From Shewanella woodyi ATCC 51908 (lineage in GTDB: Bacteria > Pseudomonadota > Gammaproteobacteria > Enterobacterales > Shewanellaceae), in assembly GCF_000019525.1 (NCBI RefSeq), contig NC_010506.1:310001-374000 (forward strand): a stretch of 64,000 nt of DNA, written 5' to 3'. A model generated the notes under the pieces. It saw only the letters and a list, made by a program, of their open reading frames with translations, made no database searches and was not told where the DNA came from. The position numbers and the translations under genes are program-made. Shown here one piece after another: positions 57,602 through 64,000 of this stretch; position 1 is the stretch's first letter; each line of letters starts with the position of its first letter.

Positions 57602-58873
57602 ATGTTGTTAGCGAATTTTATTGATCTCTTTTTAGATTCAGCGCCTTGGTTGCTCTTAGGGCTATTTTTAGCCGGTATGTTGAAGATGTTTGTCCCTATG
57701 GCGTGGATGCAGAAACAACTTGGAGGACACGGCTTTAAAGCAACTGTCAAAGCGGCGGTGTTAGGCGCGCCTCTACCTCTTTGCTCCTGTGGTGTTATCC
57801 CTGCTGCAGTGGGATTACGTCGCTCTGGAGCATCAAAGGCGGCAACAACCTCTTTTTTGGTCTCTACTCCTGAAACAGGCGTAGATTCAGTGACAGTGTC
57901 ATATGTCTTACTTGGCCCATTTATGGCTATTGTTAGGCCCATCGCTGCTGTAACAAGCGCAATTGTAGCGGGTCTATTGGTTGGGCGGGATGATAACGAT
58001 AGTGCTGTAATCGCAGAGTCAGAGTCTCAAAGTGTGAAGCCGAGTAGTTCTTCATCTTGCTGTAGTGCTAGTAAGGGAGTAAAAAATACACCCGAAGTTA
58101 CCATGACGCCCATTAATGCTGATGAGAGTTTAATGGTTCACCCTGCTACAAAGGTTAAGGCTGACTCATGTTGCAGTAATAAGCCTGTAGAGAAGCAGAA
58201 AGCCAACAACTCATGTTGTTCAACGAGTAGTGATACTGTTGATGAAGGTGAAGCTTGTTGTGAGTCGACAAAAGATGTGGCAACTGAGCTTAAAGGTACC
58301 CCGGTATTAAATCGTATCGGTAAAGGTTTGCATTTTGCAGCCACAGATTTGGTTCGTGATACGACAGTTTGGCTATTGATTGGTTTGTTTTTTGCCGCAT
58401 TAGTTCAAACCTATGTTCCGGGTGATTTTATGGCTAAATGGGGCGATGGCATATTAGCTATGCTAGTGATGGTACTTATCTCTGTTCCTATGTATATCTG
58501 TGCTACGGCGTCGACTCCCATTGCAGCAGGCCTTCTATTAGCTGGTGTTTCACCTGGAGCTGTACTGGTATTTATGTTGGCGGGCCCTGCAACGAATATT
58601 GCAACATTAGGTGTTGTCACTAAAGAGCTAGGCAAGCGCGCACTATTTGGTTATCTGGGAGGTGTACTGGGTGTGGCGCTATTGTCAGGTATTTTGGTTA
58701 ACTATCTGGTTGAGACGTTTGGATTTGAGGTGATGCCACAGATTGGTGAGCAACATAACTTGCTTCCAGAAGCTATCGTCTATAGCTCTGGTGTTGTGCT
58801 CGCGATTTTGATGGTAAAAGTGCTGGTGGAAAAGCTACCCAAAAACTGGTGGCGACGAGATTGCTGCTCTTAA
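57602..58873 (+). CDS. Cu/Zn efflux permease (SO_0444 family) with cysteine-pair-rich loop
   Basis: This is a 423-residue membrane permease of the DUF318/UPF0718 type with about 8-10 transmembrane helices. PLCSCGVIPAA in the first half and PMYICATASTPIAAG in the second are the conserved Cys motifs of the inverted-repeat halves. The central cytoplasmic or periplasmic loop (about 140-230) is hydrophilic and contains four CC pairs (SSCCSAS, DSCCSN, NSCCST, EACCES), and the C-terminus is RDCCS. This fits a family named for the Shewanella oneidensis Cu/Zn efflux transporter. It is co-transcribed with the MerR regulator. Confidence 0.85.
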   Translation: MLLANFIDLFLDSAPWLLLGLFLAGMLKMFVPMAWMQKQLGGHGFKATVKAAVLGAPLPLCSCGVIPAAVGLRRSGASKAATTSFLVSTPETGVDSVTVSYVLLGPFMAIVRPIAAVTSAIVAGLLVGRDDNDSAVIAESESQSVKPSSSSSCCSASKGVKNTPEVTMTPINADESLMVHPATKVKADSCCSNKPVEKQKANNSCCSTSSDTVDEGEACCESTKDVATELKGTPVLNRIGKGLHFAATDLVRDTTVWLLIGLFFAALVQTYVPGDFMAKWGDGILAMLVMVLISVPMYICATASTPIAAGLLLAGVSPGAVLVFMLAGPATNIATLGVVTKELGKRALFGYLGGVLGVALLSGILVNYLVETFGFEVMPQIGEQHNLLPEAIVYSSGVVLAILMVKVLVEKLPKNWWRRDCCS

Positions 58874-58968
58874 TCCAATGAGCTGAGTATTAAACTAAGC
58901 CAGTTGATTGTATCCGCTGGTTTTTTTGTGCAATATAATTTCTGCTGTTTAGTTATTCAATAGCTATT

Positions 58969-59373
58969 TTAATCAGCTAAAATTTTGTCAAGAATAGGCT
59001 TGTTAGCTTCTGGGAACTCATAATTTATCAGCTCTTTCTTTGGTACCCAGCAGATCTCTTGCTGTTCCAGTCCACGGGCTTTACCTGTAAAATTAGTGAC
59101 TAAGTGTATATCGAGTAACACCTGCTTGTCTGGATAATCGTGACTGATCTCCATAAGTGGGGAACTTGAAGCGACGTCTAAATTGACCTCCTCCTTGAGT
59201 TCTCTTTTCAGTGCATCCGTTACGGTTTCACCTAGCTCAACTTTTCCGCCAGGAAATTCCCACTTTCCACCCTGATGAAGATGATCAAGGCGTTTCGCAA
59301 GTAAAATCTCTTGTTTGTCATTGATGATAACGCCAACTGCAACATGTACTCTCTTTTTTACTGAGTCAGTCAT
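58969..59373 (-). CDS. mutT: MutT, 8-oxo-dGTP diphosphatase
   Basis: This is a 134-residue Nudix hydrolase that removes oxidised dGTP from the nucleotide pool. The Nudix box is GGKVELGETVTDALKRELKEE, slightly divergent at the final Gly. GKWEFPGGK precedes it, typical of MutT. It is last in the pilD-coaE-zapD-yacG-mutT group, with 3 bases between it and yacG. Confidence 0.93.
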   Translation of the reverse strand: MTDSVKKRVHVAVGVIINDKQEILLAKRLDHLHQGGKWEFPGGKVELGETVTDALKRELKEEVNLDVASSSPLMEISHDYPDKQVLLDIHLVTNFTGKARGLEQQEICWVPKKELINYEFPEANKPILDKILAD

Positions 59374-59376
59374 AGG

Positions 59377-59589
59377 TTAATTCTCTTTGAAAAAGTCAGC
59401 TTCGTCATAACCTAGGTTATCTAAGTCATCGGCATCGAATTCAGGTTTAACGGGGATGGCATGCTTTTCTGACGCCCAATCTCCAAGATCGATGAGCTTG
59501 CAGCGCTCACAGCAGAAAGGTTTAAATTTAGATTCGTTATTCCAGATCACATCTTTTTGGCAGGTAGGGCATTTAACACTTGTAGGCAT
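59377..59589 (-). CDS. yacG: YacG, DNA gyrase inhibitor
   Basis: This is a 70-residue zinc-ribbon protein. Cys ligands are CPTCQKDV and [14 protein letters not shown] (the last signature is diagnostic). It binds GyrB and blocks gyrase from DNA. Order with mutT and zapD as in many gammaproteobacteria. Confidence 0.95.
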   Translation of the reverse strand: MPTSVKCPTCQKDVIWNNESKFKPFCCERCKLIDLGDWASEKHAIPVKPEFDADDLDNLGYDEADFFKEN

Positions 59590-59664
59590 GACGTAAGACT
59601 CAATTACTTAGGTTAGCAAACTGTTGTCGCTAAGGGATTAGAGAGATGGGTAATAATACTGATT

Positions 59665-60399
59665 TTAAGCGCAGGTGGCTAATTGGAATTCGATGGTTTT
59701 ATCTGAGTGTTTCTGTTGTTCAAATTGAACAAAATGAATCGCAAAGCGATTTTTGTGTCCACTGATAGTCGGGTAGCAGCCCTGTTGAGAGTCAATTTTG
59801 ACTCGTATCATTGAGAGTGCTTGATTGCTATTACCTTGAAAAAAACCCACTTTAGCCGTGGTATCGTTGAATTGGGTTGTCTGTCTGGTGAGTTCAAGTA
59901 GGAGTTTGATTGGGCTTAGTAGCGCGGTAAAGTTTTCGACCCAAGCTAAGTATTCTTGCTGACGTACATCCCAAGGTTTAGCTAGCCAGTAATGGAGCTG
60001 AGGGAGGTCGAAGTTACAACAGGCGCCCGGCATATTGAATCTCTGCCTTAGTGCGGCTAAGAAACGATCTTGTTTTAGTGCTGATCCAGGGCGGTCGCAA
60101 GCTTGTAAGGTTTCCTTGGCTGTTACTAAGCGGTTTAAATAAAATTCGACCTGTTGTTTATCTATATGGGGAAGAGTTTGCCAGTTAGAAAGTGTGATTA
60201 TCTGTTTATCAAGATCCTTTAACACTTCACCACGATAGTCACAGCGCTCAGTTAATTCACACAAAGAAAAAAGCGGATAGAAGCATCTGTGTTGATGATC
60301 TTGTTCCACATTCGTCTCTAGCTGCTGTGATAAATACTCTAATCGAAGAAAGCTTCTGGTTTTTTCGTTTAAAGGTTGTTCATAGGTCAATTCTGTCAT
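59665..60399 (-). CDS. zapD: ZapD, FtsZ-ring cross-linking protein
   Basis: This is a 244-residue division protein (formerly YacF) that bundles FtsZ filaments. LTYEQPLNEKTRSFLRLEYL at the start and DRPGSALKQDRFLAALRQR in the middle are family-typical, as is the near-C-terminal FAIHFVQFEQQ. It lies 9 bases after coaE. Confidence 0.95.
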   Translation of the reverse strand: MTELTYEQPLNEKTRSFLRLEYLSQQLETNVEQDHQHRCFYPLFSLCELTERCDYRGEVLKDLDKQIITLSNWQTLPHIDKQQVEFYLNRLVTAKETLQACDRPGSALKQDRFLAALRQRFNMPGACCNFDLPQLHYWLAKPWDVRQQEYLAWVENFTALLSPIKLLLELTRQTTQFNDTTAKVGFFQGNSNQALSMIRVKIDSQQGCYPTISGHKNRFAIHFVQFEQQKHSDKTIEFQLATCA

Positions 60400-60407
60400 G
60401 GCATTGA

Positions 60408-61013
60408 TTAAGTGTTATTGGACAATTTTAAATAGTTATTATGTAGTGCAACCACTTTATTTCTAAGTGCCGATCTCTCTCCATGATTGTCGATGACATC
60501 ATCAGCTTTTGACAGCTTATCCTCTCTCGAAGCTTGGCTATCTATTATCTTCTGTACCTGCTCTGCAGTTACTGAGTCCCTGATTTTTGTTCTATTGCGT
60601 TGCTGCTCTGGTGAAATATCAACCAAAAGTGTTCGATCTACTAACCTATCTAATCCATTCTCAAATAGCAAGGGAGCAATCAAAATGCTATAGGGTGAGC
60701 GGGTATTATCGAGCTGCTTTAACATCTCTGTACGGATAATGGGGTGCAATAGGGCATTTAGCCACTCTAGCTCTTCGGGTTTTGAAAAAATATGTTCCCT
60801 AAGCTTAGCTCTGTTTAGTGTGGAGTCGGAGTTGAGAATATCGGCTCCAAAGTGTTGAGCTATTTTAGTGAGCCCTAGCGATCCTATTGCAACCACTTCA
60901 CGTGCAACAATGTCGGCATCGACTAGTTCAATGCCTAACTCTGCAAATATATTGGCAACGGTTGTTTTACCACTGCCAATTCCACCTGTTAACCCAACTA
61001 CTAAATTTGTCAT
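60408..61013 (-). CDS. coaE: Dephospho-CoA kinase
   Basis: This is a 201-residue kinase for the last step of coenzyme A synthesis. The P-loop is GLTGGIGSGKTTVA, followed by DADIVAREV and LLFENGLD. It lies between pilD and zapD. Confidence 0.97.
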   Translation of the reverse strand: MTNLVVGLTGGIGSGKTTVANIFAELGIELVDADIVAREVVAIGSLGLTKIAQHFGADILNSDSTLNRAKLREHIFSKPEELEWLNALLHPIIRTEMLKQLDNTRSPYSILIAPLLFENGLDRLVDRTLLVDISPEQQRNRTKIRDSVTAEQVQKIIDSQASREDKLSKADDVIDNHGERSALRNKVVALHNNYLKLSNNT

Positions 61014-61050
61014 GTCTCTATAGCCTAAAAGGTGTCTCTAATATTTGATT

Positions 61051-61962
61051 CTAAAGGGTGGAGAGGTACCAAGCGTTGATACTTGAGCCCCATATCATGG
61101 CTATCCAACCCGCGATAGCGATATAGGGGCCAAACGGAATAGGGTTTGTGTGATTGATTTTTTTTGTCACAATCAATCCAATACCAATAATCGCTCCGAC
61201 GAGTGAAGAGAGTAATACTATTATGGGGAGTAGTTGCCAACCCAGCCAAGCACCGAATACGGCTAATAGCTTAAAGTCGCCATAACCCATCCCTTCCTTG
61301 CCTGTTAATAGCTTAAACCCCCAAAATACACTCCAGAGACTCATGTAACCAGCTGCAGCACCAATAATGGCATCAGTTGGGCTAACAAAAGTGCCGTTGA
61401 GGTTGATGATAAGCCCTAGCCAGAGTAGGGGAAGGGTGATCTGATCTGGTAATAGCATTTCGTCAAGGTCAATTCCAGTCAAGACGATTAAACCAAAAGT
61501 TAATGTTGTGGCTAAGGCAAACTCAATAGTTGGGCCAAAATGAAGCGCCAGAAAAGCAATCGCTAATCCAGTCAATAACTCTATAACAGGGTATCTGGCT
61601 GAGATATGAGTCTTACATGATGCACACTTACCTTTTAGCATTAACCACCCAAGAATAGGAAGGTTATGCCAAGGTTTTATATGGGTGCCGCATTTTGGGC
61701 ATGCTGAATGAGGTATGACTAAATTGTATTTTTCAGGATAACTATCAATTGGCTTTTCTAGTTTTTTAGCAATAGGCTTAACTAGCGCTTCATGGTATTC
61801 ATTCAGATATTGGTTGCATTCCTGCTGCCACTCTCGCTTCATCATTACTGGTAAGCGGTGAATGACGACATTGAGAAAGCTGCCGATAACGGCTGCAAAA
61901 ACAAAACTAATCATGGCAAAGAGCCACAAATTATGGCTCATAGTGGAGATAAATTCGGACAT
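61051..61962 (-). CDS. pilD: Prepilin peptidase PilD
   Basis: This is a 303-residue bifunctional leader peptidase and N-methyltransferase for type IV pilins and type II secretion pseudopilins. Zinc-binding Cys pairs are C88/C91 and C113/C116. Catalytic Asp residues are in TGIDLDEMLLPD (D165) and GMGYGDFK (D229), with eight or so transmembrane helices. In relatives pilB and pilC precede it, but they are not in this window. Confidence 0.95.
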   Translation of the reverse strand: MSEFISTMSHNLWLFAMISFVFAAVIGSFLNVVIHRLPVMMKREWQQECNQYLNEYHEALVKPIAKKLEKPIDSYPEKYNLVIPHSACPKCGTHIKPWHNLPILGWLMLKGKCASCKTHISARYPVIELLTGLAIAFLALHFGPTIEFALATTLTFGLIVLTGIDLDEMLLPDQITLPLLWLGLIINLNGTFVSPTDAIIGAAAGYMSLWSVFWGFKLLTGKEGMGYGDFKLLAVFGAWLGWQLLPIIVLLSSLVGAIIGIGLIVTKKINHTNPIPFGPYIAIAGWIAMIWGSSINAWYLSTL

Positions 61963-62532
61963 GGAGTTTTAGTTCTTATTTGGCGTTATTATTAGTCAGC
62001 ATTTTAACTGACGCTTTAAGCTGTTAGGAAGCCATAATTATATTCAACTATGCAATGGCTACCTCCTACAGAGACTAAAGAGAAAAATCGTTTCATTCTA
62101 CTTGGTGAGTGAGTGAATCCTTTTACTCTATGGGTCAGCATGTAGTCTCTGTAATACCTTACAAGTTTCTCACGCAGTCAATGTGTCATTATGTTGCAAT
62201 ATTATGTACAAGTATACTCTAGCTAGACGAAAATGAAACAGTCTAGTTGGTCATAAAAGAAACTGATTTTTAGGTGAGAATGAAACGATTGCGATGTGTA
62301 AGTCTGTTTTTATATGTACAGGATTGTAGGTAAGATAACCACCTCAGACTGTTACAAGCAAGTTCTAACAGTCTTTGGAGGCTTGGTATTAAGTCACTTT
62401 TTCTTAGGCTTTATTTCGATAACCGTTATTATCATAAGTAATCTTCAAAGCGTATGTAGCGAAAGGTATGGACACGTATTCCTTACACCTTTCGCATCAT
62501 AAATACTCCGTGCTATCACTCTATAGCATAGG
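61963..62532. other. Non-coding stretch between pilD and the Res-like gene
   Basis: No convincing gene. An 11-bp perfect inverted repeat, TACAGAGACTA (62067-62077) / TAGTCTCTGTA (62143-62153), encloses 65 bases, and CTAGAC / GTCTAG lies near 62225. This is where pilC would be expected to end, so the stretch may include an insertion boundary. Confidence 0.5.
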
Positions 62533-64000
62533 TTAGCTAATTATATTCAAGAGTTGCTGTCTGACGCCTTGGCCGTTGTCATCCTTCTTTACAGCCATAA
62601 GAAATAAGCAATTACCTTGACTATGCTTAGCCCATAAATCACCAACTAGACGTTTCTCTGCTGAGTCATCATTGGTTTTGTAAGCTTCACCCTTATATTC
62701 AACTACTAAAATTCGACCATCATTAAGCTCAACAATAAAATCAGGAAAGAAGTTACCATGTGCTAATGGCAAGCTAAATGAAGCTTCTTCACGCCTTACA
62801 AGGTTTCTGACCCAGTGCTTAACTTCAGGCATTAAATCTATAATTTGAGCACAATCGAACTCTTCACCACTAGATTTCATATCTTCAATTTGAGGATAGT
62901 AATGCTTATTAAAGTCGTAGCTACCGCTATAGTATGGTGGACGAGCTGGATAGTTATTGGCTTTAAATTCATAACTGAAATCATAAGTCGTTAATACTTC
63001 AGATTCATTAGAAAATAATGCTTGTTGATAACCTTTGGTTGCTGCTTGTTTCCTGTACTCAGATACTAAATCTTGAATCGCATTCGCCAATGGGTACTTA
63101 TTTCTAATCAAGGTTGTAAGAGTTAGCTCAGGCTTTTTCATCAAGTGATTGATGACATTTGACATAAAGCCAGTCATTTCTCTTTGAGTTACATCACTTT
63201 GGCGACATTCCATGTCTAGCCAGCCAACTAGTTCATCTTGAGTAACGTCTGTATTAGCAAAGTTTAAGTTTAGAGTTTGTGTATCATCTACAAAGCTATA
63301 TTTAACCTTTTTCCCCTGCAAATCTACTGAGAAGCTAGTGGTATCTTCAGTAGGCTTGTAGTCTAGAACAGCAGGGTAATCTAATAGATTCCAGCCAAAA
63401 GCATCTAGAAAAACTTCTTTTTCAGCAAGTTCTAGCTCACCTTGGCTCATTACGCATAATCTTGGAAGTACGGCAAATTTAGCGCCATTTTCAGATGGCG
63501 ATTGTGCCGCATAAACACTCTGGTTATGCATCTTGATAGATCTTTCTATTGATTTTTTAGGCTCTATTGCCACTTTCTCCAAAGCTTTTTTCAAAGTGTC
63601 TGATACTTTGCCAGTTACAGTAACAACTTTACGTCCTTCAACTTCAGATACCTTTATACTGCTTCGGTCTTCTTCAGTTAATAACGTTGAATCAACCACA
63701 TCCTTAACTTCGACCATTAGCGTTGTTGGTGACAATTTTGATTCTGGCTTTTTGTTACCGCTTGAGTCAAATAATTCACCCTGACTAGCGTCTTGCTGAC
63801 GAAGAAACGTTGCTACTTCTAGTTCTTCAAAGCCCATTGCGATAAGCTTATCTGCGAGTTCTTTTGCTGCTTGAGCCAAGCTATTGGTTGATAAGTGGGC
63901 ATAGGCTCTATTTAAGTCTTCAATAACTCTTCGTTTTGCATATGGCATACGCAAAACTCGGCCTAATAGCTGTTCAGCATCTTTACTTGAAGAAACTTGT
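62533..64000 (-). CDS. C-terminal part of a type III restriction (Res)-like helicase-nuclease
   Basis: The frame is open to the right window edge (…QLLGRVLRMPYAKRR), so 489 residues of the C-terminal part are visible and the start is beyond 64000. QLLGRVLRMP is superfamily-2 helicase motif VI (Q-x-x-G-R-x-x-R). Near the C-terminus FFPDFIVELNDGRILVVEYKG (62692-62746 as PD...EYK) is a PD-(D/E)xK nuclease motif. This order is that of Res subunits of type III restriction-modification systems and of related lone defence helicase-nucleases. A Mod methyltransferase, if present, would lie outside the window. Confidence 0.8.
   Translation of the reverse strand, partial: QVSSSKDAEQLLGRVLRMPYAKRRVIEDLNRAYAHLSTNSLAQAAKELADKLIAMGFEELEVATFLRQQDASQGELFDSSGNKKPESKLSPTTLMVEVKDVVDSTLLTEEDRSSIKVSEVEGRKVVTVTGKVSDTLKKALEKVAIEPKKSIERSIKMHNQSVYAAQSPSENGAKFAVLPRLCVMSQGELELAEKEVFLDAFGWNLLDYPAVLDYKPTEDTTSFSVDLQGKKVKYSFVDDTQTLNLNFANTDVTQDELVGWLDMECRQSDVTQREMTGFMSNVINHLMKKPELTLTTLIRNKYPLANAIQDLVSEYRKQAATKGYQQALFSNESEVLTTYDFSYEFKANNYPARPPYYSGSYDFNKHYYPQIEDMKSSGEEFDCAQIIDLMPEVKHWVRNLVRREEASFSLPLAHGNFFPDFIVELNDGRILVVEYKGEAYKTNDDSAEKRLVGDLWAKHSQGNCLFLMAVKKDDNGQGVRQQLLNIIS

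Noticed and set aside
62314..62502. Short plus-strand frame of 62 codons with a hydrophobic middle
   Set aside because: No ribosome-binding site, AT-rich surroundings and no recognisable family; the hydrophobic stretch alone does not make a gene.

Overview
The window is chromosomal DNA of a marine gammaproteobacterium, almost certainly a Shewanella. The 16S/23S/5S genes are typical gammaproteobacterial sequences. Local gene orders (cpxA-cpxR / cpxP / fieF; purD-purH next to zntR and a metal-efflux permease; pilD-coaE-zapD-yacG-mutT) and the wealth of periplasmic cytochrome and flavoprotein genes fit that genus. No tRNA gene, CRISPR array, prophage or complete insertion sequence was seen.

Layout. 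1-12.7 kb is mostly housekeeping: the end of a Bcr/CflA efflux pump, a DTW-domain tRNA-modifying enzyme, a PAS-GGDEF-EAL protein, a small methyltransferase, an exported M20 amidohydrolase, a catalytic/non-catalytic pair of M16 proteases, trmL and a LysR regulator. 12.7-16.7 kb is an accessory island rich in repeats. It holds a candidate structured RNA with its own promoter and terminator, and an AT-rich four-gene operon (a AAA ATPase plus three very small proteins) that ends in a VCR-like attC site and starts just after a GTTAGAT core site. This looks like a lone integron cassette without an integrase, and it is the best candidate here for an undescribed system. 16.7-19.2 kb carries the yjjI/yjjW glycyl-radical enzyme and its activase.

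19.4-29.6 kb looks like a DMSP/acrylate module. It contains an AcuI-type acrylyl-CoA reductase, a Tat-exported FAD reductase of the fumarate-reductase family, a periplasmic tetraheme cytochrome c, a DddY-type periplasmic DMSP lyase, two LysR regulators and a TetR regulator. The same palindromic box (TTTTGGAAYNNATTCC) occurs twice before the reductase and once before dddY, so the two transcription units probably share a regulator. The simplest model is that DddY releases acrylate in the periplasm, the flavoprotein/cytochrome pair respires it, and AcuI deals with acrylyl-CoA in the cytoplasm.

29.6-33.4 kb is the Cpx envelope-stress system with a CpxR box before cpxP, then fieF. 33.4-39.2 kb is a complete rRNA operon with two promoters and a spacer lacking tRNA genes. 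39.7-61.9 kb is mainly core metabolism and regulation: hxpB-like phosphatase, acnB, rsd, a candidate small RNA, hemE, a two-component system next to two spondin-domain secreted proteins, a second GGDEF-EAL protein, an SDR, purD, purH, a MerR-type regulator with its elongated-spacer operator, a Cu/Zn efflux permease, then mutT-yacG-zapD-coaE-pilD. At the right edge the usual pilB/pilC genes are absent upstream of pilD. Instead there is the C-terminal part of a large helicase-nuclease that resembles the Res subunit of a type III restriction enzyme.
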